A stretch of DNA of 32,894 nucleotides. Origin: Osedax symbiont Rs2. Its GTDB lineage: Bacteria > Pseudomonadota > Gammaproteobacteria > Pseudomonadales > Balneatricaceae. A program made the position numbers and the translations under genes. Every line of letters begins with the position of its first letter. Position 1 is the stretch's first letter. Under the pieces are notes generated by a model. That model worked only from the letters and a program-made list of their open reading frames with translations. It made no database searches and was not told the origin of the DNA. Location: assembly GCA_000416315.1 (NCBI GenBank), contig ASZI01000002.1:1-32894 (forward strand). Direction: 5' to 3'. Shown piece after piece: positions 8,731 to 16,766 of this stretch.

Positions 8731-10146
8731 GTGATTAATAATAGGCTAAAAAATTTATTTTGGATTTTCTTAGAAAAAATCGGTCTTATCGTTCTTTCTT
8801 TTATAGCATTTTATTTTTTTGCAAAATACTTATCAGTAGATGACTACGGAATAGGTGTCTTAGCAATTGTAATAGTAGAATTTATCGGAATGTTTTTTTC
8901 AGGTCTCTGGAGCGATCCACTTGTAAGGAGAAGTACCAAAGTTGCTGAATCATATAGCTCAGTATTTTGGATTGGCGGACTAGGGGTTATAATCTTAATG
9001 CCAGTCTTTAATTTAGGAATATTATATTTTACAAACAATAGGGAACTAGCTTTATTAACATCAATAGCTTCAATTAAAGTACTTGCTGTTGTTTTAGCAA
9101 GACCTTTTGTTGCTCAATTACGTCGTGATAAAAATTTTAAATTGCTAGCTGTCAGAACATTGTTAGGTAAGGTGGTAGGCGCCGTTGTTGGAATAGTTCT
9201 CGCAATAAATGGTTTTGGTGCATTGGCGGTTGTTAGTCAGATAGTTGTCATGCAAGTACTAGAGTTGTTGGTGTTGATATGGGGTAACTCAGGACTGATT
9301 CGCTCCAGGGTGGAACTGACTCTATTCATAAAATTGTCTCGTGAGGGGATCCCCATTGCAGTAAAAGATGTTCTAACTGGAGGTTTGGTTAAAGGAACTA
9401 TCATTATTTTGGGGTTTACTACCTCACCGACTATTATAGGATATTTCGCATTCGCTAACCGGTTAATTGATTTACCCTTTAATTCAATAAGAAATGGTGT
9501 GAAGTCATATGTTATTCCTGTTATGGCCAGGCGGTCAGAAGTAGACCAGAATATAGGCCCCCTTATGAGTAACCTTACCTTTGCAACAGCCGTTTTTACG
9601 TTGCCAATATTCATCATGATATCTACAGTAGGTCCACCTTATATATCCTTATTGTTTGATGGAAATTGGGATTCCGCTATTCCCATTTTTCAGTATATAG
9701 GTTTTCTTGCATGCATTAAGTTATTTTTCCTATACCATGGCATTGCACTGGTTTCAATAGGTAAAGGTAAAATTGGAGTGTGGTTAGAGATTAGTAATAC
9801 TATTGTAACTTTAGTTATAACATTCCTCCTAAGTCCTATTTATGGATTGGCTGGGGTTGTTATTTCTCTTGGCATAAACTTGATTTTCGATGTTATAATA
9901 AAGATATATAGTTTGGTCGGACTCATTGAATACGATATTAAAAAATATTTTTATGATTTATTGAAAGTATCATTGTCTGGAATAATTATGTTATTGGTAA
10001 TAATACAAAACCAATCTTTTTTTGATACCAATATCTATATTTCTACTTTTTTTACTATTATTACGGGTTTCATATCCTATATTCTGTCTCTAATTATATT
10101 TCGCTTTACCTTTAACCGGTATATTAAGCTGGCTTTAGAAAAATAG
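8731..10146 (+). CDS. Wzx-type polysaccharide flippase (MATE/MOP superfamily)
   Basis: This 471-residue protein has about twelve to fourteen hydrophobic segments. Its N-terminal region FFAKYLSVDDYGIGVLAIVIV is typical of oligosaccharide flippases of the polysaccharide_synt/MurJ-like group. The middle contains AFANRLIDLPFNSIRNGVKS followed by a conserved-type MARRS turn. The function would be moving the undecaprenyl-diphosphate-linked repeat unit from the inner to the outer leaflet of the cytoplasmic membrane. I accept GTG 8731 as start, nine bases after the sulfotransferase stop, because the first membrane helix starts within 15 residues and no later start would keep it; no good ribosome site is visible, so coupling is likely. 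It appears to be the last gene before an AT-rich gap of about 0.9 kb. Confidence 0.88.
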   Translation: MINNRLKNLFWIFLEKIGLIVLSFIAFYFFAKYLSVDDYGIGVLAIVIVEFIGMFFSGLWSDPLVRRSTKVAESYSSVFWIGGLGVIILMPVFNLGILYFTNNRELALLTSIASIKVLAVVLARPFVAQLRRDKNFKLLAVRTLLGKVVGAVVGIVLAINGFGALAVVSQIVVMQVLELLVLIWGNSGLIRSRVELTLFIKLSREGIPIAVKDVLTGGLVKGTIIILGFTTSPTIIGYFAFANRLIDLPFNSIRNGVKSYVIPVMARRSEVDQNIGPLMSNLTFATAVFTLPIFIMISTVGPPYISLLFDGNWDSAIPIFQYIGFLACIKLFFLYHGIALVSIGKGKIGVWLEISNTIVTLVITFLLSPIYGLAGVVISLGINLIFDVIIKIYSLVGLIEYDIKKYFYDLLKVSLSGIIMLLVIIQNQSFFDTNIYISTFFTIITGFISYILSLIIFRFTFNRYIKLALEK

Positions 10147-11056
10147 GTGTTTGTTATGTTGTTGGATATATATAATAAATAATTTAATTAATTAAACTCA
10201 ATGTGCTAATAGTGATTTTGATTATTTTATTCCGGATTGTTAAATGGCATTTTGATATTCCGGACTTTGTATGAAAATTATTTGATTATAATTCTTTTCA
10301 ATAACAGATGTTTTGGGAATATTCGATGTGTTTAAATTTTAATTCTGATAATTACCTTCGGTAAAGATTAAAATTCAAATACAATATTACATTTTTAAAA
10401 TATAAATAAGTATTCATTATTTGCGATTCTAGTTAACCGTTACATCTAGGGTTATTGTAAATTTCAAGAACTATTCAATTATAGGATTTAGTTTTAAGAA
10501 ATTGTGGTTTGTTCAAACGACTGAAATTACTAATAAATTTTTTTGGTTTTCATTCATTTTAATGTGATTGAACTTAGTCTTGATAAACCATTTAATGAAT
10601 GATCTTTTTATGCTGATGGTAATATAGTTCATAGCATAACGCATAGTTATGATTTATGCATGGAATAGGGATTGCTTAAAAGATTGATAGTACTTTCTGC
10701 TGGAACTGAAAATAACTTTGTATTAACTCTTATCTGAATAGCCAGTTCCTCTGCGCGGCCGTAAAAGTTATTCTTGGAAGCTGAATGATTTATCTTTTTC
10801 GTTTTAAGTGAAATATTTGGATATAAATCTTCAGTAAGTAGATCGTGGGTAATACTTTAGATCAAATATTTAATACATCTCTGGTAGAGTATACTAATAG
10901 GATTCATGAGTAAGAGATGGTTTTTCCCAATGATATCGGTGAAAATTGTGAGAGTAATGAATTTAAATACCTTCTAAAAGTATATAGAACATTGATCAAC
11001 ATCGCTGGATTGTAATAGATGTCATTGATTTGGGTATATTGGTTAAGGTGAAATTT
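10147..11056. other. AT-rich intergenic region with possible coding remnant
   Basis: About 0.9 kb of very AT-rich DNA lie between the flippase and the beta-helix lipoprotein. Two things stand out. One is a hairpin at 10335-10375. The other is a minus-strand open stretch of about 70 codons (10647-10856) whose translation (for example NNFYGRAEELAIQIRVNT) looks more protein-like than its surroundings, but has no start, no matching ribosome site and no family I recognise. The promoter of the downstream gene probably lies here too, although I could not place it. Confidence 0.4.
10335..10375. repeat. Intergenic inverted repeat / hairpin
   Basis: The outer arms AATTTTAAT (10335-10343) and ATTAAAATT (10367-10375) are exact complements. 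The inner arms TTACC (10352-10356) and GGTAA (10360-10364) close on the loop TTC. The sides between the arms are unequal, leaving a bulge. It lies about 190 bp after the flippase stop codon. There is no following T-run, so it is not a standard intrinsic terminator, although it could protect a 3' end. Confidence 0.45.
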
Positions 11057-12904
11057 ATGGAATTTAGATTTTTACTATTAATGTTGATAACCGCTTTAAG
11101 TTCATGTGCATCAGATAAGTCTCCATTGGACTATTACTTAATTCAAGCACAGCTACATACTATAAGTGTCCTACCAGAAGAACAACAGTCCATAAAAATC
11201 ATAGCGCTTCTTGATTCCAATCCCATATACTCTTATGAAATAGTAAAATATTTACTCAGAAGCAAAATAGTTCCAAATGGAACTATTAAAAGGATTGTCA
11301 AACAAAAAAACATATCCATTAATCAAATATCATCTAATGTTGGCGCCTCGCCTGTCGTCATAACTCCTTTATTCCATTCAGCTAGTATCACTATTAATCC
11401 AGTAATTCTTGCTCCACATTATTATCTACAATATAAACAAAAGGGTAATATGGATTGGAAACCTTCATTAAAATTTTATCACGATTCAATTTCTGATTCA
11501 TTTACTACCAGTATTTTTAGTTTAATTGAAAATACAGATTATGAGATCAGAATTTCAAAAGATAAACAGTTTAATCAGAGCATGTCATATATTTTCACAA
11601 CAAAGACTATTCCTCATTTTTCGGACAACAACACCTTTCTGTTATCCAATATTTACCACGGGGGGACATTGGATCTTGTAAAATTAGATATTAGCGGTAG
11701 CAAAAATAATTGGGTTAGGATTATTGGAGATAAAAATACTGTCATTTCAACTACTGATTCTTCTAATAGCGCAATTAATATTGGAAGCAATAGTTACATA
11801 TATTTTGAAAACATTACTATTAATGGTGGTGGACGCAATGCCATATCTAGTAATAAATCTCATCACCTTTGGTTTAACGGATGTAATATATCTAATTGGG
11901 GACGGAAGGCACATCATTACAGGGGCGGAAAAGCTTATGCTGAAGTGAATAGTGATAAAGCAATTAACTATGATTCCGCATTTTCGTTGATAAGAACGGG
12001 GGTAGTAACAATAGAGAACTGCCTTGTATACTCACCAAGAACCAAAGCAAATGCATGGAAGAATGGGCATCCAAAAGGTGCTAATGCAGTATTAGTCGAT
12101 GCTAGTCATCCAATCCCGGCATTTCAAGGTCAGATTGTTATCCGTGAAAATAGATTTTTCGGCACTGATAAACACCGTTTCAATGATATTATCGAATCTC
12201 GTAGAAATGGCAGCCCCTATGGTGGTTTTGTTCGTGATTCAGCCATCTATAATAATTATCTAGCATTTTCGAATGATGACATAATCGAGATAGATGGAAG
12301 TCAATCTAACATATTAGTGTATAACAATGAGATTGAGCAGGGCTTCGTTGGTATCAGTGCCATTCCCAACCGACGAGGGCCTAGTTTTATCTTTAATAAT
12401 CATATTCATAATTTGGGAGATCAATATAATAACTCTTGGGCAGCTATAAAATTGGGGGGGTTAGTTAGCCGGCCGGCTGGAAAGGTATTTATATTTAACA
12501 ATTTAATTATATCAGACAGTAATGGTATTGCATCCGCGAAGTTTGGAAATGACTCTACTTTTTGGCTAGAAGCTTGGTCTAATATTATTATAGTCAATGG
12601 TTACAAGAAAAATTTTTTTGGCTATAGCGTGTTAGAAAAAAGCCCGTTTTTTATAAATAAGTATCACAATAATCTTGTATTCAACTGTTATCTGAATCTA
12701 GGTCTGATTAAAGTAAAGTACAATCATACTTTTACCCAAAACAACCATATTTCATTGCCTTTTGAAATTTTAGATCTAAAGTCAAAAAATGCAATATTTG
12801 ATTCTGTTGAAATGGATAGCGCTATTATTAAGTTTTCAGATAAAAGTGGATTTATTAAAATGAATGATATTTGCGAGTTGTTTGATTTTTTCAACTTGAA
12901 TTAG
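11057..12904 (+). CDS. Lipoprotein with right-handed parallel beta-helix (possible polysaccharide lyase or epimerase)
   Basis: The protein begins MEFRFLLLMLITALSSCAS, a lipoprotein signal with lipobox Leu-Ser-Ser-Cys, so it should be anchored in the periplasm or outer membrane. I chose ATG 11057, which has AAGGTG six bases upstream; a TTG at 11030 would add nine residues before the signal. Residues about 100-195 resemble a fibronectin-III-like domain. From about 200 on, short Asn/Gly-rich coils repeat (SNSYIYFENITINGGG, SNILVYNNEIEQGFVG, RGPSFIFNNHIHNLG), the pattern of a right-handed parallel beta-helix as in chondroitinase-B/alginate-lyase-like families. Charged stretches such as NDIIESRRNGSPYG may line a binding groove. 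It may cut or modify the polymer of this locus; catalytic residues cannot be assigned. It is 615 residues long. Confidence 0.75.
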   Translation: MEFRFLLLMLITALSSCASDKSPLDYYLIQAQLHTISVLPEEQQSIKIIALLDSNPIYSYEIVKYLLRSKIVPNGTIKRIVKQKNISINQISSNVGASPVVITPLFHSASITINPVILAPHYYLQYKQKGNMDWKPSLKFYHDSISDSFTTSIFSLIENTDYEIRISKDKQFNQSMSYIFTTKTIPHFSDNNTFLLSNIYHGGTLDLVKLDISGSKNNWVRIIGDKNTVISTTDSSNSAINIGSNSYIYFENITINGGGRNAISSNKSHHLWFNGCNISNWGRKAHHYRGGKAYAEVNSDKAINYDSAFSLIRTGVVTIENCLVYSPRTKANAWKNGHPKGANAVLVDASHPIPAFQGQIVIRENRFFGTDKHRFNDIIESRRNGSPYGGFVRDSAIYNNYLAFSNDDIIEIDGSQSNILVYNNEIEQGFVGISAIPNRRGPSFIFNNHIHNLGDQYNNSWAAIKLGGLVSRPAGKVFIFNNLIISDSNGIASAKFGNDSTFWLEAWSNIIIVNGYKKNFFGYSVLEKSPFFINKYHNNLVFNCYLNLGLIKVKYNHTFTQNNHISLPFEILDLKSKNAIFDSVEMDSAIIKFSDKSGFIKMNDICELFDFFNLN

Positions 12905-13225
12905 TAATCTTTGTTTTCGTTTTTTTTATAATTGTTCAACTCAATTTCTATATTTTCTATTCAGGTTCCAGTATACGAACTTCGATTAAATTTTCAGTAC
13001 TCCAATTTATATCTCCTCAGCAAACTTGGACCCAAAAATGAACATTTATTTCCTTAAAAAAATGATAATATGCTTACAAAATTGTCAAATTTTTCGTGAT
13101 AGACATTAAATTTTTTGATGCTAATTCATTCCATTTACTGTAACTAAGTTTATCCTCGAAGGGTGTCAGAGGTAAAACTTTACGTGTATATCATTTGTTG
13201 CTAACACTTTAAGAGATAAGTGAAG
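12905..13225. other. AT-rich intergenic region
   Basis: These 321 bp separate the beta-helix gene from the second IS30 copy. I see no coding trace, no clear terminator and no promoter. A T-rich stretch right after the stop (around 12910-12930) has no stem before it. Confidence 0.4.
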
Positions 13226-14268
13226 CCTAGATTCCCACAACAACCGACGCACTTGGTAATATACTTGAGGGCCAGGTGGCCGTAGATTGAAAGCTCTCAC
13301 ACGATTAACCAGGTGACCACATGGGTGCACTGTACTACCAGCTGACTCTTGATGAACGATACCAGATTCAGGCGCTAAACAAATCAGATTTCTCTGCTCG
13401 GGAGATTGCGCGTAGGCTCAATCGCTAACGAAACGATATCAAGGAAGATATGGCGCCACCCTGAAGGTGTTTATTGCTCTCAAACGGCGCATCACACGGC
13501 CGAGTTGATCAACCGAACTGCTACTAAGAAGCACAAACGAACAGATAATATCATCCGGCTTATTGATTGGCTCTTGGGTTTTGACATGACTCATGAGCTA
13601 ATAGCGGGACGAATGAAACTAGAAACTCTCGATCAACGAATTAGTCGCTAAACCATACATAGATATATCGGCTACAAAAAGTGGCGACACCGACTACCAC
13701 TTAAAGGTAGGCGTTATCGACAGCGAAAAGTGGCAGAAGCAGGAGTTCACTTAATTTCTGATCGTGTTGATATCGATGAACGGCCTGGCATTGTTGATGA
13801 TAACAGTGAGCTTAGTCATTGGGAGGGTGATACTGTTTACGGTCAAGATAGCCATTTTCTCTCGCTAGTAGAACGTCTTTATAAAGTTTTTCTGACCATG
13901 AAAGTTAAGAATAAAACTAAAAAACTTGTCAGTCTTTCAATAAGAAAGTTACTGAAGCCCTTTAAGCAAATGTGTAAGACAATTACCTTCGACAATGGTG
14001 ACGAATTTGCTGATCATAAGGTGGTAGCTAAAGCCTAAAGTGTAAAATTTTCTTTGCTAAGTATTATCACCCTTGGCAGCGTGGCCTGAATGAAAATACC
14101 AATGGATTGCTACGTGATATTATCCAAAAGGAATGAAGATAGGCGTGCTATCGAAACAGCAAATAGTACAATTTGCTATTAACATGAGACCAAGAAAGGC
14201 ATTAAACTATCTATCTCCGTATGAGTTTCTAGCGGGTAAGCGTGTGTCGCTTATGTTGTGTATCTAGG
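13226..14268 (+). mobile_element. Decayed IS30-family insertion sequence, copy 2
   Basis: The left end starts CCTAGATTCCCACAACAACC and the right end closes with TTGTGTATCTAGG, whose complement begins CCTAGATACACAA. These form imperfect terminal repeats of about 26 bp. The length of 1043 bp is normal for the family. It has the same orientation as copy 1 (34-1029) and, judged by eye over alignable parts, only about four bases in five are identical, so the two are not a recent duplication. No convincing target duplication is seen. Together the copies bracket the polymer-specific module. Confidence 0.87.
13321..14267 (+). pseudogene. IS30-family transposase, frameshifted
   Basis: ATG 13321 opens a frame reading MGALYYQLTLDERYQIQALN with the HTH segment FSARELARRLNR (through 13425), then TAA. 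Compared with copy 1, two bases are missing at this point, which shifts the frame. The sequence then continues in other frames with KKHKRTDNIIRLIDWLLGFD and a stop after LDQRISR. Next come the DDE part HWEGDTVYGQD and FDNGDEF, with one more stop after KVVAKA. The C-terminal LNENTNGLL is still legible near 14085-14115. The complete domain order of an IS30 transposase is present but cannot be translated as one protein. Confidence 0.9.
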
Positions 14269-14567
14269 AACTAGATCAGATGTAGCAAGTTTTTTTATCC
14301 CTAGGTTTATATTTTCAATAAGATCACTTCTTTATCAGTGCTACTTAACTGCCAAAAAAATTTGCTCTTCCTATATAACCTTGATTAGATAAGAGCTACG
14401 TCTGTAAAGTTAAGGAATAGATTTTTAATAAATATATCGTTGTGTAATTTCTTCACAGTACAGTTTGTCAATTTATTAGATCACTTAAAGAAAGTTTAAC
14501 TATTAACATTATCAGTCCTCTTGTTTTACCTATAATTAAATACCTCGCTCAGTAGATTCAGCCCAAT
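14269..14567. other. Intergenic region between IS30 fossil and GT2 fossil
   Basis: About 300 bp of AT-rich DNA. It may hold a further decayed 3' part of the glycosyltransferase fossil that ends at 14568, but I could not read a convincing continuation in any frame. Confidence 0.35.
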
Positions 14568-14877
14568 TATTCAAATTCAATATCAAATTTATTCTGAGTA
14601 TAAGTGTCATCATTATTATGAAAAGTTAACCAGCGCCTTTTGAAAGAGTTATAATGTTATTTCTGCCCAGTCTCGGTTCTCCTTATTAAATCGTTTTACG
14701 CATCGCTCCTTTTAGCATTAATGAAAGATACGGAGGATTCTCAATATTATCTATTGAATTGCCATCAAATATGATTAGTTTGAAATGTTGATACGTCCGT
14801 TTCAAGACAAAACTTATCCCTCTAACGATTGATTTTTCACAAATAAAAATAGTTCTAATGACAATAATGTTGATATT
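14568..14877 (-). pseudogene. Fragment of a family 2 glycosyltransferase
   Basis: Reading the minus strand directly after the stop codon of the intact GT2, one frame gives NIIVIRTIFICEKSIV, then RTYQHFKLIIFDGNSIDN. This is the N-terminal nucleotide-binding half of a GT-A family 2 enzyme with its D-G-x-S-x-D turn. After a stop and a frame change the sequence reads EPRLGRNNIITLSKGAG and then, shifted once more, WLTFHNNDDTYTQNKF. The latter corresponds to the DxD region of the same fold. No start codon in frame is left and there are at least two lesions. It is a fossil gene, and shows that the repeat unit once used another transferase. Confidence 0.68.
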
Positions 14878-15810
14878 TCATTCATTATATTTCCCATTAA
14901 TCCCTAATTTAATAACAGATATAAGAAATTTTATTGTAGGATAGAACCGTGCAACCCAAATCGTTGAGATTGATATTTTTAGCATGTCATGATAACATTC
15001 GATAGCTTTTTTGTAATTTTTTCGACGATAAAAAGCAGTCAAAAATTCATTTATATTCAATATTTGAAATTTTGTTATCTCTGAATCACTAAGTATACTT
15101 TGAAATTTATCGACAAAAAGTCTTGAGAATTGTTTCTTATATATATAATTAACGGCTGGATTTGAAGTAATATTACCAGCGTGCCCAAAATACCTATTTA
15201 TCAGTACTTCTTCTACGGTATATATTTCATATCTTTCTGCAATTATTGACCATAACATACGATCTTCAGAAAATTTCAAATTGTGATTAAATCCACCCAC
15301 GTCATTCAAAACCTCCCTTGGGATCATTACGCAAGATGTCGCTTTAATTACATTACGTAGCAAAAAGTCTTTAAAATGTTTACCTTTTAAAATTGGGGAG
15401 TTTCTGATTATAGATACTTCTCCGGATATATCTTGACTAAAGCATTCGATAATACCTATTTTTCTTTTTCTCAGAATTAAATTTGTATAAAGAGCTACTT
15501 GTTTCTCTAATTTCGTGCTAAACCATTCATCATCAGCATCCAAAAAGCATACCAAATCTTCTGTGGTACTTTCTATCCCTTTATTTCTTGCAGCAGAAGG
15601 GCCTGAATTCTTTTGGGAAATCAAATCTATAGAAATAAGTTTACTTTTAGAATGTTTTCTCACCATCTCGCATGAACTATCTGTCGAGCCATCATCTATA
15701 ACGATTACGCGATCAGCTTGGACTGTTTGCTTGGCAATTGACGATAATGCTCTCTCTATTGTGTTTTCCGAGTTATACATAGGGATAATAACAACAATAC
15801 TATATGCCAT
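14878..15810 (-). CDS. Glycosyltransferase family 2
   Basis: This GT-A glycosyltransferase has 310 residues from the start I prefer, the ATG at 15810 (MAYSIVVIIPMYNSENTIER). AAGGAA lies upstream of it with a slightly long gap. An ATG 13 codons earlier would add residues that do not belong to the fold and has no ribosome site. Motifs are VIVIDDGSTDSS (Asp39-Asp40-Gly41) and the metal-binding LVCFLDADDEWF (DxD at 91-93). SGPSAARNKGIE and the acceptor-side FSEDRMLW follow. It should add a sugar to the lipid-linked repeat in the cytoplasm. It is transcribed opposite to the main module and stands between two fossil regions, so it may be a relic of an earlier gene set that is still open. Confidence 0.91.
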   Translation of the reverse strand: MAYSIVVIIPMYNSENTIERALSSIAKQTVQADRVIVIDDGSTDSSCEMVRKHSKSKLISIDLISQKNSGPSAARNKGIESTTEDLVCFLDADDEWFSTKLEKQVALYTNLILRKRKIGIIECFSQDISGEVSIIRNSPILKGKHFKDFLLRNVIKATSCVMIPREVLNDVGGFNHNLKFSEDRMLWSIIAERYEIYTVEEVLINRYFGHAGNITSNPAVNYIYKKQFSRLFVDKFQSILSDSEITKFQILNINEFLTAFYRRKNYKKAIECYHDMLKISISTIWVARFYPTIKFLISVIKLGINGKYNE

Positions 15811-15931
15811 TTCTATATTATTCCTTTGATTGAGGTATGCTATTAACATTTAAGGGAAAATATTTACCATATTTGACAGTTTTTATGTTTACAACTGACA
15901 AGACTCAGTTCAGCAATCTTGTCCAAATACC

Positions 15932-16700
15932 TTACATCGCATATACTTCATGAAGTTGGTCGGTGATATGTCTCTCTGTATATTTGTGCTGATTTTTGAT
16001 TACAACTCCGTAAGTGTGTGTCAACAATAGCTTAACCTCATCTGATATCCGTTGAGTGTCTGAATATCAAAACTTTATCTTTTGCAATTTCGCCAAGGCT
16101 CTGATTTAATTCGACGTATCTGATCTTTTCTTGCATGGTTCGGTACTCACAATTGATATTACCATCAGAACAAAGAACAAAATCATCAGCTTGCATAGGA
16201 AAAATATCAGCTTTCAATTGGGTCAGCATAAAGTTAACCACAGCCTGATTCACGAGGAGTCCATTACGATTGATATTAATCACAACTCTACCCCAGAAAC
16301 TTTGTATTACCGCGTTTAACAGTTTTGTCGGAAGTTAAATTTCGGCTACCCTTATCGGTAATCTTTAATTAAGTTCCATCCATTTCGAAATGCCTTCAAG
16401 CTTTTTATTCATTAGTAATTCAGCCAGTTCAATAATCCTATCACTCAATATGTATACAGTAAGAAGATAGATGCCACATTCTTTTGCTGTTATAGATAAC
16501 GTTTTGGATACGCGGCTATGTGTACTAGTGTTTCCAACGTTCAAGTGTATGTTCCCACTCAATTAGAACCAATCAGCGCATTATAGGTTTTGTCCATTAC
16601 TTGCACATCACCGCTGACGTCCACTACTTGTGCCCCATTTATAAGTATCATTATGTTGGCAATGGGGGTGCCCACTTAACGCTCGTTCTAGAAATATAAA
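15932..16700 (-). pseudogene. IS1595-family (ISXO2-like) transposase, heavily decayed
   Basis: Piecing frames together on the minus strand gives the usual domain order. The Zn-ribbon is HPHCQHNDTYKWGTSSGRQR (about 16610-16672), with one expected CxxC cysteine pair already lost, followed by a stop. The HTH part is SKTLSITAKECGIYLLT, then NKKLEGIS. After a frame change ITDKGSRNLTSDKTVKRGNT follows. The DDE part is DDFVLCSDGN with ELNQSLGEIAKDKV. A last piece, GVVIKNQHKYTERH, ends at a stop at 15932-15934. This order and these motifs fit IS1595/ISXO2 transposases. At least four lesions are present. Terminal repeats could not be recognised. It lies directly downstream of cysNC. Confidence 0.76.
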
Positions 16701-16766
16701 CACTTGAACTCTGGATTTTGTATTGTGCAAGTGTTTCTCTAAGCTATTTTGTAGCATTATATATTT

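Noticed and set aside
13406..14038. Two small genes of 81 and 102 codons
   Set aside because: Both are frames of the second broken IS30 transposase.
1..14268. Active composite transposon formed by the two IS30 copies
   Set aside because: Both transposases are broken and the copies are too diverged from each other to be ends of a recently mobile unit.
16038..16562. Two small minus-strand genes of 81 and 65 codons
   Set aside because: They read as consecutive pieces of one decayed IS1595-type transposase.
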